Positions 1 through 6,085 of a DNA stretch of 13,301 nucleotides are shown piece by piece. The stretch covers positions 1 to 13,301 of the forward strand of contig JAPLHL010000106.1 in the NCBI GenBank assembly GCA_026389655.1. Reading direction: 5' to 3'. This stretch comes from Chloroflexota bacterium (lineage in GTDB: Bacteria; Chloroflexota; Dehalococcoidia; GIF9; UBA5629). The notes beneath the pieces are model-generated. The model did no database searches and was not told where the DNA came from. It was given only the letters and a program-made list of their open reading frames with translations. Every line of letters starts with the position of its first letter. The stretch's first letter is position 1. The position numbers and the translations under genes are program-made.

Positions 1-2088
1 CCTGGGGGTGACTACGGCCCAGTAATCGCCGAAGTCAGGCGACCAGGCCAGTACGCCGCCGGTGCCGGAGATACCGGCAGCCGCATCTTCTGCGGCCCAG
101 CCGACGATCTCGCCGTCTTTCTTGTCAGTGCATGATTCGACGACGCGAAGGATCGGAAGGTCGCTCTGCGCTACGCCGCAATTGCCGGAAGTAGTGTGCG
201 TGAACACGCGCTCCCAGTAAACACCCAGAGGCGGTGTTGCAGGCAACGGAGCGGCGACATTCGGGTTGATAGTGGAGCGCCATACGCTGTCAAACTCGTT
301 GCACATACCGGCAACGGCGCGGTTGCGGTTGACCGAAGCCAGGTAAATTGTGGTGCAGTCAGGCGCAACTGCCACATCATTTAGCCAATCAACGGTGGTG
401 TCGATCAGTGTGATCTGGTTCCAGGTCTCGCCGTTGTTGCGTGAGATTGCTAAGGCGGACTCGTCGTTGTCCCTGGGCGAGCACATGGTATCCTGCTCCC
501 ACCAGACGATGAAACCAGCTTCATGTCCAAATGCCACGCCGTAGAACTCGACGGCTTTGTTGGCGATGAATACTGAGGCAGTAGCGGGAACAGCACCGTT
601 TGTATCATAAACGGTATTGGGAAGAGAGCCGGTAGCCACCAATCCAAGTGATCCGTCGGCATTCCAGGCAACAATAGCGCCGCCAAGGCCGTTCTGGATA
701 CCGGTGGCACATGTGCCCTGGTTCGCTGCGCCGGTGGTCGGCTTGAGGGCCGGGTACCAGCACGGGATCGGGCAGGTGGTCGGTGAATCGGTGAACCATG
801 TCGGGACGGTGGCCGTGCACGGGAAGCCCATGCGCTCGCCGGCCAGCAGTTTGCCCGATGCATAGGTGCCAAAGTATGCAATGCTGTAGATGGACTTGTT
901 GGCGATGGAAGTGGTGTCCATCAGGACATAGGTGGTAGTGTCGTCAATCCTGTAGATGCCGTCTTCAGTGTTGGGAACGACACCCTTGAAGGTGAAAGCA
1001 TCAAGGCTTACATAAGCCCTGCGAAGAGAGGATGACTGTCCTGAAAAGTCGGACGGGAGCTGCAGGCATACGTTATTTAACTCGGATGCGCCAGGTGAAT
1101 TGCCGGCAGGTGACGCCGGGTTCTTGACCTCGATGCCGGGGAAACCATAGGCATATTGAAGTGTGGTGTTCTGGTTAAGGTCGCGTAAGGCCACCTGGAA
1201 ATAGGTGGCGCCGTTAACGGCGGTGGTGTCATCGGCATAGACCAGAGCCACCGAGGAATCACCATTATAGGTGGGTGAGAACTTGATAGCTTCATACTGA
1301 ATGCCGGAGGCAGTGGCAGCGCCTAAAGTATCGGCGGCGGTGCCGTTGGCGTTAAGCTGTGCGGTCCAGCCGGTAAAGCCGGTTGAAGACCTTACAACAA
1401 AGCGGCCACCCTCGACGCCGGTGGCGCCACCACCGACGGTGACAAAGCCGATGTCACGCTTGCCGCCATAGTCGATGGACACGTCGAAGTCGCGGATAGT
1501 CTCATAGGCGCCCAAATTGCCATTGCCATCAAAAGCCAGGTCCCAGTTTTGGCCGGAGTCTGTACTTACCCAGAGACATACAGGTCCACCTGTAATCCAG
1601 GTGGTGGACGTTTTAGCCGGCTGGCTGGTAGAGATTACGATGAACTTCGGATCATCCGGAGCAAGCGCGACCTGGAAAATGTTGCGGTTTTTGCCAGTCG
1701 CTGCCCACACGGGATTACGTCTCAACGCGCTATCACGGGAACCTGAAAAGCTGATACCGCTGTTGGCCGAACGATAAATCTTGTTTACGTAGTATTTTGC
1801 AGTGGCACTGCTCCAGGTCCTGACAATTGCTATGAGAGTAGTACCGTCACTACCTACAGCCAAATCCAGGACCTCGGAGCCCTGCCCTGTATTGGCACCT
1901 GTGGCATGGAAGTTGAGTATGTCGTTTTGGGTCGGATACGAGCCAGGCGTTGACACAGTGTCCCATTTCATAATACCCGGATCTGCGGATACTGCTGACG
2001 GGACTGCAATATTAACCGGGATTATAAAGGAAACAACCATCAAGATAACTGAAAAAACTCCAAGAATGCCTGGAAACCTGATTTTCAT
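1..2088 (-). CDS. Secreted Asp-box (BNR) repeat surface protein, N-terminal part
   Basis: Reading the minus strand from ATG at 2088 gives 696 codons without a stop, running off the left edge, so the C-terminus is missing. The start is fixed by a strong ribosome site, GGGAGGAA, 3 bases upstream. Residues 1-35 form a signal peptide: basic MKIR, a hydrophobic stretch about 8-29, and a VSA-DP cleavage site. The mature part is rich in Thr, Ala, Gly and Asn and carries Asp-box motifs (S-x-D-x-G-x-x-W) at 175-182 (STDSGQNW), 549-556 (SRNNGETW) and 683-690 (SPDFGDYW), with a weaker one near 106-114. This pattern is typical of beta-propeller or sialidase-like extracellular folds. There are several scattered cysteines. 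No catalytic residues can be assigned. A BNR-repeat protein has been proposed as the S-layer protein of Dehalococcoides, so a surface-layer or cell-envelope role is my best guess; a secreted glycosidase-like protein is the alternative. Short open frames inside this region are shadows. Confidence 0.85.
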   Translation of the reverse strand, partial: MKIRFPGILGVFSVILMVVSFIIPVNIAVPSAVSADPGIMKWDTVSTPGSYPTQNDILNFHATGANTGQGSEVLDLAVGSDGTTLIAIVRTWSSATAKYYVNKIYRSANSGISFSGSRDSALRRNPVWAATGKNRNIFQVALAPDDPKFIVISTSQPAKTSTTWITGGPVCLWVSTDSGQNWDLAFDGNGNLGAYETIRDFDVSIDYGGKRDIGFVTVGGGATGVEGGRFVVRSSTGFTGWTAQLNANGTAADTLGAATASGIQYEAIKFSPTYNGDSSVALVYADDTTAVNGATYFQVALRDLNQNTTLQYAYGFPGIEVKNPASPAGNSPGASELNNVCLQLPSDFSGQSSSLRRAYVSLDAFTFKGVVPNTEDGIYRIDDTTTYVLMDTTSIANKSIYSIAYFGTYASGKLLAGERMGFPCTATVPTWFTDSPTTCPIPCWYPALKPTTGAANQGTCATGIQNGLGGAIVAWNADGSLGLVATGSLPNTVYDTNGAVPATASVFIANKAVEFYGVAFGHEAGFIVWWEQDTMCSPRDNDESALAISRNNGETWNQITLIDTTVDWLNDVAVAPDCTTIYLASVNRNRAVAGMCNEFDSVWRSTINPNVAAPLPATPPLGVYWERVFTHTTSGNCGVAQSDLPILRVVESCTDKKDGEIVGWAAEDAAAGISGTGGVLAWSPDFGDYWAVVTPR

Positions 2089-2092
2089 TATT

Positions 2093-2381
2093 CCTCCCGA
2101 TAATTAGTAAAAAATATTTTCAGAGGAAATACTATCCACTTACGGACAGAAATGAATTAGCGGAACAGTGACTTAGAATTGTTTAAATAAACGCAGCTAC
2201 CGGACATCGCACTCTCCTTTCCAAGCTCGGGAGGTAAAAGCGTTTCCCCCTTTACCTTTGAGGCCTTAGGCCTACCGGTTGGATCCCATGCCAGGGAGGT
2301 TTAGGGATTCCAACTCGAAGAGCATCTAAGTTTATTATTATGAAATAATATCATAAAAGATATCGGTTTTCTACCTCCCTG
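2093..2381 (-). promoter_or_regulatory. Structured leader of the surface-protein gene with alternative CCTCCC/GGGAGG pairings
   Basis: Read on the minus strand, four short elements occur in order: GGGAGG (2379-2374, within CAGGGAGGT 2381-2373), CCTCCC (2299-2294, within ACCTCCCTG 2300-2292), CCTCCC (2234-2229), and the Shine-Dalgarno GGGAGG itself (2098-2093). The first can pair with the second (9 bp) or the third (7 bp), and the ribosome site can pair with either CCTCCC. Between them lie three hairpins: GTTGGaATCCC/GGGATCCAAC (2314-2304 with 2287-2278, one bulged base), whose loop holds the second element; AGGCC/GGCCT (2273-2269 with 2265-2261); and AGGTAAA/TTTACCT (2257-2251 with 2238-2232). 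This looks like a leader that could hide or expose the ribosome site. I found no conserved core of the c-di-GMP, cobalamin, glycine, c-di-AMP or fluoride riboswitch classes. Whether a transcript starts far enough upstream is not shown. Confidence 0.45.
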
Positions 2382-2450
2382 TGGACCCGGTCGGGCAACT
2401 TTGTCTATTTTTCCAAAATGTCTCCACGCCTGTATATATCACTGTACAGG

Positions 2451-2480
2451 TTGACGATAAAATTCGAAACTATTTATAAT
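2451..2480 (+). promoter_or_regulatory. Sigma-70-type promoter before the CDF gene
   Basis: A TTGACG -35 box at 2451-2456 and a consensus TATAAT -10 box at 2475-2480 are separated by 18 bp. Transcription should start near 2487, about 100 bases before the start codon of the cation efflux gene. This is the best promoter match in the window. Confidence 0.7.
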
Positions 2481-2547
2481 ACAAGCACGTAGAACAGGCG
2501 GCTCCATCAAAAATAAGGAGTGCAGTCGGGCTAAAAGCAGCGGATTT

Positions 2548-2580
2548 AACTCCGTGGGACTGAGGTCCCACGGAGTTTTG
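2548..2580 (+). terminator. Terminator-like hairpin (attenuator candidate) just before the CDF gene
   Basis: A perfect 13-bp stem, AACTCCGTGGGAC (2548-2560) with GTCCCACGGAGTT (2565-2577), has a 4-base TGAG loop and is followed by a short T run. It lies 60 bases after the predicted transcription start and ends about 10 bases before the ATG at 2590. The only Shine-Dalgarno-like sequence for that gene, GGAG at 2572-2575, is inside the 3' arm. The hairpin could therefore stop transcription, mask translation, or end a separate ~90-base RNA. A weak competing pairing is visible (GGAGT 2518-2522 with ACTCC 2549-2553). Confidence 0.6.
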
Positions 2581-2589
2581 TAATTAAAA

Positions 2590-3567
2590 ATGGAAAAACA
2601 AAAACAAAAAACTGCGGTAGCCCTGCTCTCGATAATATCGAACAGCATACTTGTAATACTGAAACTGGTAGTAGGTATCTCCACCGGGGCCATATCAGTG
2701 ATCTCCGAAGCGGCTCACTCATCCATGGATTTAATAGCCTCGATCATCGCTTTCTTTGCTGTACGGATATCCGCCAGGCGGCCCGATGCGGAACACCCCT
2801 TCGGCCATGGTAAGGTAGAAGACATATCGGCGCTGGCGGAGGCCCTGCTGATACTCATCGCAGCAATCTGGATCGTATACGAGGCCATCCATAAGCTGAT
2901 CAGCCCGCGCCCGCTGGATGTCATCGACTGGGGCGTGGCCGTGATGCTTTTCTCGGTCATAGCCAACATCGTCGTATCCAAGCTTCTGTTCATAGTCGGA
3001 AAAAGGACAGAGTCCCCGGCGCTGATCGCCGACGCCTGGCATCTCAGGACCGATGTCTATACATCTGCAGGCGTCATGACCGGTCTGGCCCTGATCTGGC
3101 TGGGCGGCATCCTCTTCCCGCAACTGGACCTGGATTGGCTTGACCCGGTGGCAGCCATGGCAGTGGCCCTGCTTATCTGCCGCGCCGCTCTAAAGCTGAC
3201 AATGGACGCCATCAAGGACCTAATTGACACCAGCCCGCCTCCCGGTGAACTGCTGTGGCTTTCCACCTATTTGAAAGGCCTGTATCCCACGGTCAGGTCT
3301 ATACACCGCGTCAGGATCAGGAAATCGGGTGCTGCCCGTTTTATTGACCTTCACGTCGTGGTCGACCCCAAAATGACAGTGAGTGAATCGCACGCAATAA
3401 CCGAAAAAATGACTACCGCGATACGGGATAAGCTGACAGGGGCCGACCTGACAGTACATATTGAACCCTGTGACGGCGCCTGCAAGAAAGCTTGTGTCAG
3501 CGGCTGCATGCTTTCAATAGACGAGCGCAATACTATGCAGCGGCTGATGAGCGGCCTCAAAAAATAA
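2590..3567 (+). CDS. Cation diffusion facilitator (CDF) metal efflux transporter
   Basis: This 325-residue inner-membrane protein matches the CDF family (FieF/ZitB type), which exports Zn2+ and related divalent metals in exchange for protons. About six membrane segments fill residues 8-205, followed by a cytoplasmic domain. The transport site is visible as H43-x3-D47 in TM2 and H151-x3-D155 in TM5. This HD/HD set is usual for zinc-preferring members, while FieF has DD/HD. The HPFGHGKVE loop (69-77) and the C-terminal residues H255, D259, H268 and H290 fit the family's accessory metal sites. Unusually, the tail holds C294, C298, C302 and C306, a four-cysteine ladder spaced by four. Length is normal for the family. 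The ATG at 2590 fits the alignment to the family N-terminus, but has no good free ribosome site; GGAG 14 bases upstream lies within the preceding hairpin. It is followed 19 bp later by the FAH-family gene, probably cotranscribed. Metal specificity is inferred. Confidence 0.92.
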   Translation: MEKQKQKTAVALLSIISNSILVILKLVVGISTGAISVISEAAHSSMDLIASIIAFFAVRISARRPDAEHPFGHGKVEDISALAEALLILIAAIWIVYEAIHKLISPRPLDVIDWGVAVMLFSVIANIVVSKLLFIVGKRTESPALIADAWHLRTDVYTSAGVMTGLALIWLGGILFPQLDLDWLDPVAAMAVALLICRAALKLTMDAIKDLIDTSPPPGELLWLSTYLKGLYPTVRSIHRVRIRKSGAARFIDLHVVVDPKMTVSESHAITEKMTTAIRDKLTGADLTVHIEPCDGACKKACVSGCMLSIDERNTMQRLMSGLKK

Positions 3568-3586
3568 CAGCAATGAGTTTAATAAG

Positions 3587-4375
3587 ATGAAAATAGTACG
3601 TTTTCAGTTCGGGAATAAAGCAGCCTACGGAAAGATCGACGGCGAGACAGTGCGGGTTTACCACGACTCGCCCTTTGAAAAACCAACTGCCGGTTTCCGT
3701 TTTCTCAAATCCAACATTCTACCTCTGAATAAGGTCCGGCTACTGGCGCCATGCCAGCCGACCAAAATCATCTGCCTTGGACTCAACTACCGTTCGCATG
3801 CAGCGGAGTTTCAGCGGAAGCTGCCCGACCTGCCGTTGCTTTTTATTAAACCGCCTTCGTCAGTCATAGGCCCGGGCGACAACATTATCCTGCCACCCAA
3901 TGCGGAACGGATCGATTATGAATGCGAATTGGGAGTGGTCATCGGCAAAATCGCGAAAAATGTTTCCGAGAATGACTTTGCCTCATATGTGTTCGGCTAT
4001 ACCTGCTTCAACGATGTGACCGACCGCGTAGCGCAGGCAAAAGACGACCAGTGGACCAGGGCCAAGGGATATGACACATTCGCCCCCTTCGGGCCGTGGA
4101 TAGAGACTTCCCTATCCCCAGAGAACCTGAAGCTGGAAACCATCGTCAATGGCGAGGTTAAACAATCCGGCAGCACCAGCGATTTAATTTTCGGCGTGCC
4201 CAGACTGGTAAGCTTCATCTCCAGCATCATGACACTGATGCCGGGAGATATAATAGCCACCGGCACGCCCGAGGGCATCGGTCCCCTTACAGCAGGCGAC
4301 ACTGTTGATATACGTGTTGAAGGAATCGGTACTCTGAGAAACCACGTGGTTTCAAACGGCCAGGCCGCCGGCTAA
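3587..4375 (+). CDS. Fumarylacetoacetate hydrolase (FAH) family protein
   Basis: The 262-residue product belongs to the FAH superfamily, whose members are Mg2+/Mn2+-dependent enzymes that hydrolyse, decarboxylate or isomerise 1,3-dicarbonyl and 2-keto acids. An N-terminal FAH_N-type domain covers about residues 1-55 and the catalytic domain 58-255. Family residues are visible: LNYRSH with H71, the metal-binding pair E112-x-E114 in YECELG, D143 in NDVTDR, K160 in RAKGYDTFAPFGPW, and the TGTPEGIG loop at 225-232. All key residues are present, so it should be active. Within the family it looks most like the HpaG-type hydroxyhepta-dienedioate isomerases or acylpyruvate hydrolases, and the substrate cannot be told. 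The start at 3587 is 19 bp after the CDF stop, with only a weak ribosome site (GAG about 10 bases upstream), which suggests cotranscription with the CDF gene. A link to metal export is not obvious. Confidence 0.9.
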   Translation: MKIVRFQFGNKAAYGKIDGETVRVYHDSPFEKPTAGFRFLKSNILPLNKVRLLAPCQPTKIICLGLNYRSHAAEFQRKLPDLPLLFIKPPSSVIGPGDNIILPPNAERIDYECELGVVIGKIAKNVSENDFASYVFGYTCFNDVTDRVAQAKDDQWTRAKGYDTFAPFGPWIETSLSPENLKLETIVNGEVKQSGSTSDLIFGVPRLVSFISSIMTLMPGDIIATGTPEGIGPLTAGDTVDIRVEGIGTLRNHVVSNGQAAG

Positions 4376-4430
4376 CCGTCCAGATTGACTACAATACAGG
4401 TATTCAATTCTGCCCGCTTCTGTCATAATA

Positions 4431-4476
4431 TCCTGTAAGTCATTTAGCGGCGCAGGGACAACCCGCGCTTACAGGA
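4431..4476 (+). promoter_or_regulatory. Inverted repeat upstream of the iron-type alcohol dehydrogenase
   Basis: TCCTGTAAG at 4431-4439 is matched perfectly by CTTACAGGA at 4468-4476, with an inner GCGG (4447-4450)/CCGC (4463-4466) pairing. The right arm ends 5 bases before the ribosome site GGAGG (4482-4486). A possible -10 box CATAAT lies at 4424-4429 with only a weak -35. The repeat may be an mRNA hairpin or a two-half-site operator just downstream of the promoter. The sequence alone does not decide. Confidence 0.45.
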
Positions 4477-4493
4477 AAGTTGGAGGTATTTAG

Positions 4494-5633
4494 ATGGGGA
4501 TAAGCAGATTTTATTTACCGATTAGATTCATCATTGGTCCTGACAGCCTGCTTCAGCTCGGAAAAGAGACCGCACGGCTTGGAAAGAAAGCCCTTCTCGT
4601 TACAGGCTCCCGCAGCATGCGCAGTACCGGGACATTCGACAAGGTCACGCACAACCTGGACGATAGCGGTGTCAAGTGGATATCATTCGAGAAGGTTGAA
4701 CCCAACCCGCGTGCATCCACCATAGATGAAGGCGCGAAATTTGCCCGCGATAACGGCGTGGAAGTTGTGATCGGGCTGGGTGGGGGCAGTGTCATGGACG
4801 CCACCAAGTGTTTGGCCCTGGCCGCCAGCGGGACCGACCCCATCTTCGCCTATTACGAGAACAAGGCAAGCAGCAAGACGGCGCTTCCCATCATACTCGT
4901 GCCGACTGTGGCTGCCAGCGGATCGGAGGCCAATAACGGGGCAGTCTTCACCAACTGGGAAATACATGAAAAGGTTGTCATCAACCATCCTGCAATTTAC
5001 CCCCGCGTCTCAATAGTCGATCCCGTCCTGACCCTGACCCTGCCGGCCAAAACAACGGCCCAGGGCGGAGTGGACATTTTCTGCCACCTGGTGGAATCTT
5101 ATATCACCGCCGGGGACACTACGCTGATCAATGACTCGATCCGTGAGTCCTCGATGAAGACGGTAGTCGATGCCCTGCCGCTCGTGTTGAAGAAGCTGGA
5201 CGACCTGGATTTACGCTCCCGCATCTCATGGGCCAGCACCATAGCCTGCTCGCAGTTCGCCGGCCTCGGTGGAGGAAGCGGCATGATGACACTGCACGGC
5301 ATGGAGCATGCTCTCAGCGGTGAATACGATATAACTCACGGCGACGGACTGGCCGCGCTTTTAATAGAGTGGATGAAACATACGGAACCCGTCCGCAAGG
5401 ACAGGTTCAAGCAACTGGGCAAGAATGTATTCGGGGAGAATGATGGCATAGCCGCCACCGAGAAATGGCTGAAGAAAATCGGCATGGATATCGGGTTAAA
5501 GGGACTCGGTGTAAAGGAAGCGGATTTCGAAAAGCTTGCGGACAACGCCCTCAAGACAGGTTTTTGGGTCAAGTTGAACCCGGCAACACTGGATAAAGAC
5601 GCGATAATGGCAATTTATAGGAAGGCATATTAG
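4494..5633 (+). CDS. Iron-containing alcohol dehydrogenase (group III)
   Basis: This 379-residue cytoplasmic enzyme belongs to the iron-activated alcohol dehydrogenase family (FucO/YqhD/DhaT relatives), which interconverts alcohols and aldehydes with NAD(P)H. The N-terminal dinucleotide domain carries GLGGGSVMDATK at 94-105, and the domain boundary carries PTVAASGSE at 137-145. The metal ligands are in place: D194 and H198 in GGVDIFCH, H268 in LHGMEH and H282 in THGDG. The 14-residue spacing of the last two equals that of H263/H277 in E. coli FucO. Length is typical. The ATG start is supported by GGAGG 7 bases upstream. It lies 118 bp after the FAH gene with its own leader inverted repeat, so it may be transcribed separately. 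The third element reads TVAAS rather than the common TTAGT, a mild variation. Substrate and cofactor preference cannot be predicted. The spacer downstream begins with palindromic repeats that could end or protect the transcript. Confidence 0.93.
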   Translation: MGISRFYLPIRFIIGPDSLLQLGKETARLGKKALLVTGSRSMRSTGTFDKVTHNLDDSGVKWISFEKVEPNPRASTIDEGAKFARDNGVEVVIGLGGGSVMDATKCLALAASGTDPIFAYYENKASSKTALPIILVPTVAASGSEANNGAVFTNWEIHEKVVINHPAIYPRVSIVDPVLTLTLPAKTTAQGGVDIFCHLVESYITAGDTTLINDSIRESSMKTVVDALPLVLKKLDDLDLRSRISWASTIACSQFAGLGGGSGMMTLHGMEHALSGEYDITHGDGLAALLIEWMKHTEPVRKDRFKQLGKNVFGENDGIAATEKWLKKIGMDIGLKGLGVKEADFEKLADNALKTGFWVKLNPATLDKDAIMAIYRKAY

Positions 5634-5642
5634 GCGATTTAT

Positions 5643-5716
5643 ACCCTCACCCTGCCCTCTCCCACAGGAGAGGGAAACTTGTCTATAAGAGGGGCTAAAG
5701 CCCCTCTTCAACGCCC
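5643..5716. repeat. Composite palindromic repeat, left of recN (copy 1)
   Basis: Two hairpin modules lie in a row. The first is an ACCCTCACCCTG lead followed by CCCTCTCC-CACA-GGAGAGGG (5655-5674). The second is AGAGGGGCTAAAGCCCCTCT (5688-5707) followed by TCAACGCCCC. The same two modules in the same order and orientation recur at 7915-7990, on the other side of recN. It starts 10 bp after the alcohol dehydrogenase stop, so it may also act as a 3' transcript end. Confidence 0.7.
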
Positions 5717-5883
5717 CTATGCCGGACATGCCAGTAGTTAGAGCCGAGGTCCCACGTCGTTGGGGACAACGAGTATCGCTTTATAGAGGGAACTTGGTTA
5801 ATCTTCAATGCCCCCATGCCAGACAAGCCAGTAGCTATAGTCCAGGTCTTATGTCGTTGAGTACGATAATTGTCGTTTTTTTA
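5690..5883. repeat. Two tandem 97-bp repeat units
   Basis: Unit 1 (5690-5786) and unit 2 (5787-5883) align along their length. Both contain CTTCAA(C/T)GCCCC, ATGCC(G/A)GACA(T/A)GCCAGTAG, and a GTCGTTG(A/G)G core (5757 and 5854 onward) ending in a T-rich tail. Unit 2 has lost the AGGGGCTAAAGCCCCT hairpin of unit 1. A 98-bp unit of the same family occurs at 7964-8061, with a broken one from 8062. No open frame is conserved between units, so this is a non-coding repeat family. Confidence 0.6.
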
Positions 5884-5931
5884 GGAGGGATCGGGGACCA
5901 TCTGCAGGTTGCGTGTTTATAATAGGCCATC

Positions 5932-6010
5932 AGATTGCCACGGGGCTTCGCCCCTCGCAATGACATTTATAAATATCGGGCGGGTTGAAAAAACCGCACC
6001 CTACAATAAC
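5932..6010. repeat. REP-like hairpin followed by a GGGCGGGTT-type palindrome
   Basis: The first element (5932-5968) is AGATTGCCAC, then the stem GGGGC-TTC-GCCCC (5942-5954), then CTCGCAATGACA. Its outer ATTGC/GCAAT also pair. Another copy is at 8387-8422. The second (5975-6010) is GGGCGGGTT plus an A run plus ACCGCACCCTAC, a degenerate copy of the palindromes at 8241-8277 and 9299-9333. Elements of this kind resemble the REP/BIME families of bacterial intergenic DNA. Confidence 0.65.
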
Positions 6011-6036
6011 ATACCAAACTTCGGGGACCGGAGGCT

Positions 6037-6062
6037 GGGGGCGGGAATGACGGCCCGCCCCC
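6037..6062 (-). terminator. GC-rich hairpin after recN
   Basis: A 9-bp stem, GGGGGCGGG (6037-6045) with CCCGCCCCC (6054-6062) and an 8-base loop, lies 24 bases after the recN stop codon on the minus strand. There is no T run after it in the recN direction, so it is either a weak terminator or a 3' stabilising stem. Confidence 0.4.
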
Positions 6063-6085
6063 ATTATCCAGAATCACAAAATCTA

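Larger units (their letters stand above)
5634..6085. other. Gene-free, repeat-filled spacer between the alcohol dehydrogenase and recN
   Basis: This 452-bp stretch lies between two convergent genes (plus-strand dehydrogenase, minus-strand recN). It holds the composite repeat, two tandem 97-bp units, a REP-like hairpin and a GC-rich stem near the recN end, with almost no unique sequence. Short open frames here translate the repeats and show no protein family, so I call no gene. Confidence 0.75.

Noticed and set aside
450..881. 143-residue minus-strand open frame
   Set aside because: It lies inside the surface-protein gene in another frame, is Pro/Arg/Ser-rich, and has no family features. The 696-codon frame from 2088 has a signal peptide and Asp-boxes.
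2190..2400. Known riboswitch class in the divergent spacer
   Set aside because: I compared it by eye with c-di-GMP, cobalamin, c-di-AMP, glycine, fluoride and T-box cores and found no convincing match on either strand. An Rfam scan would be decisive.
2439..3560. Minus-strand open frames opposite the CDF gene
   Set aside because: They are antisense shadows; the plus-strand frame carries all CDF metal-site residues.
4385..4413. Promoter with TTGACT -35 before the alcohol dehydrogenase
   Set aside because: No -10-like sequence lies 16-18 bases downstream; the CATAAT at 4424 is too far away to pair with it.
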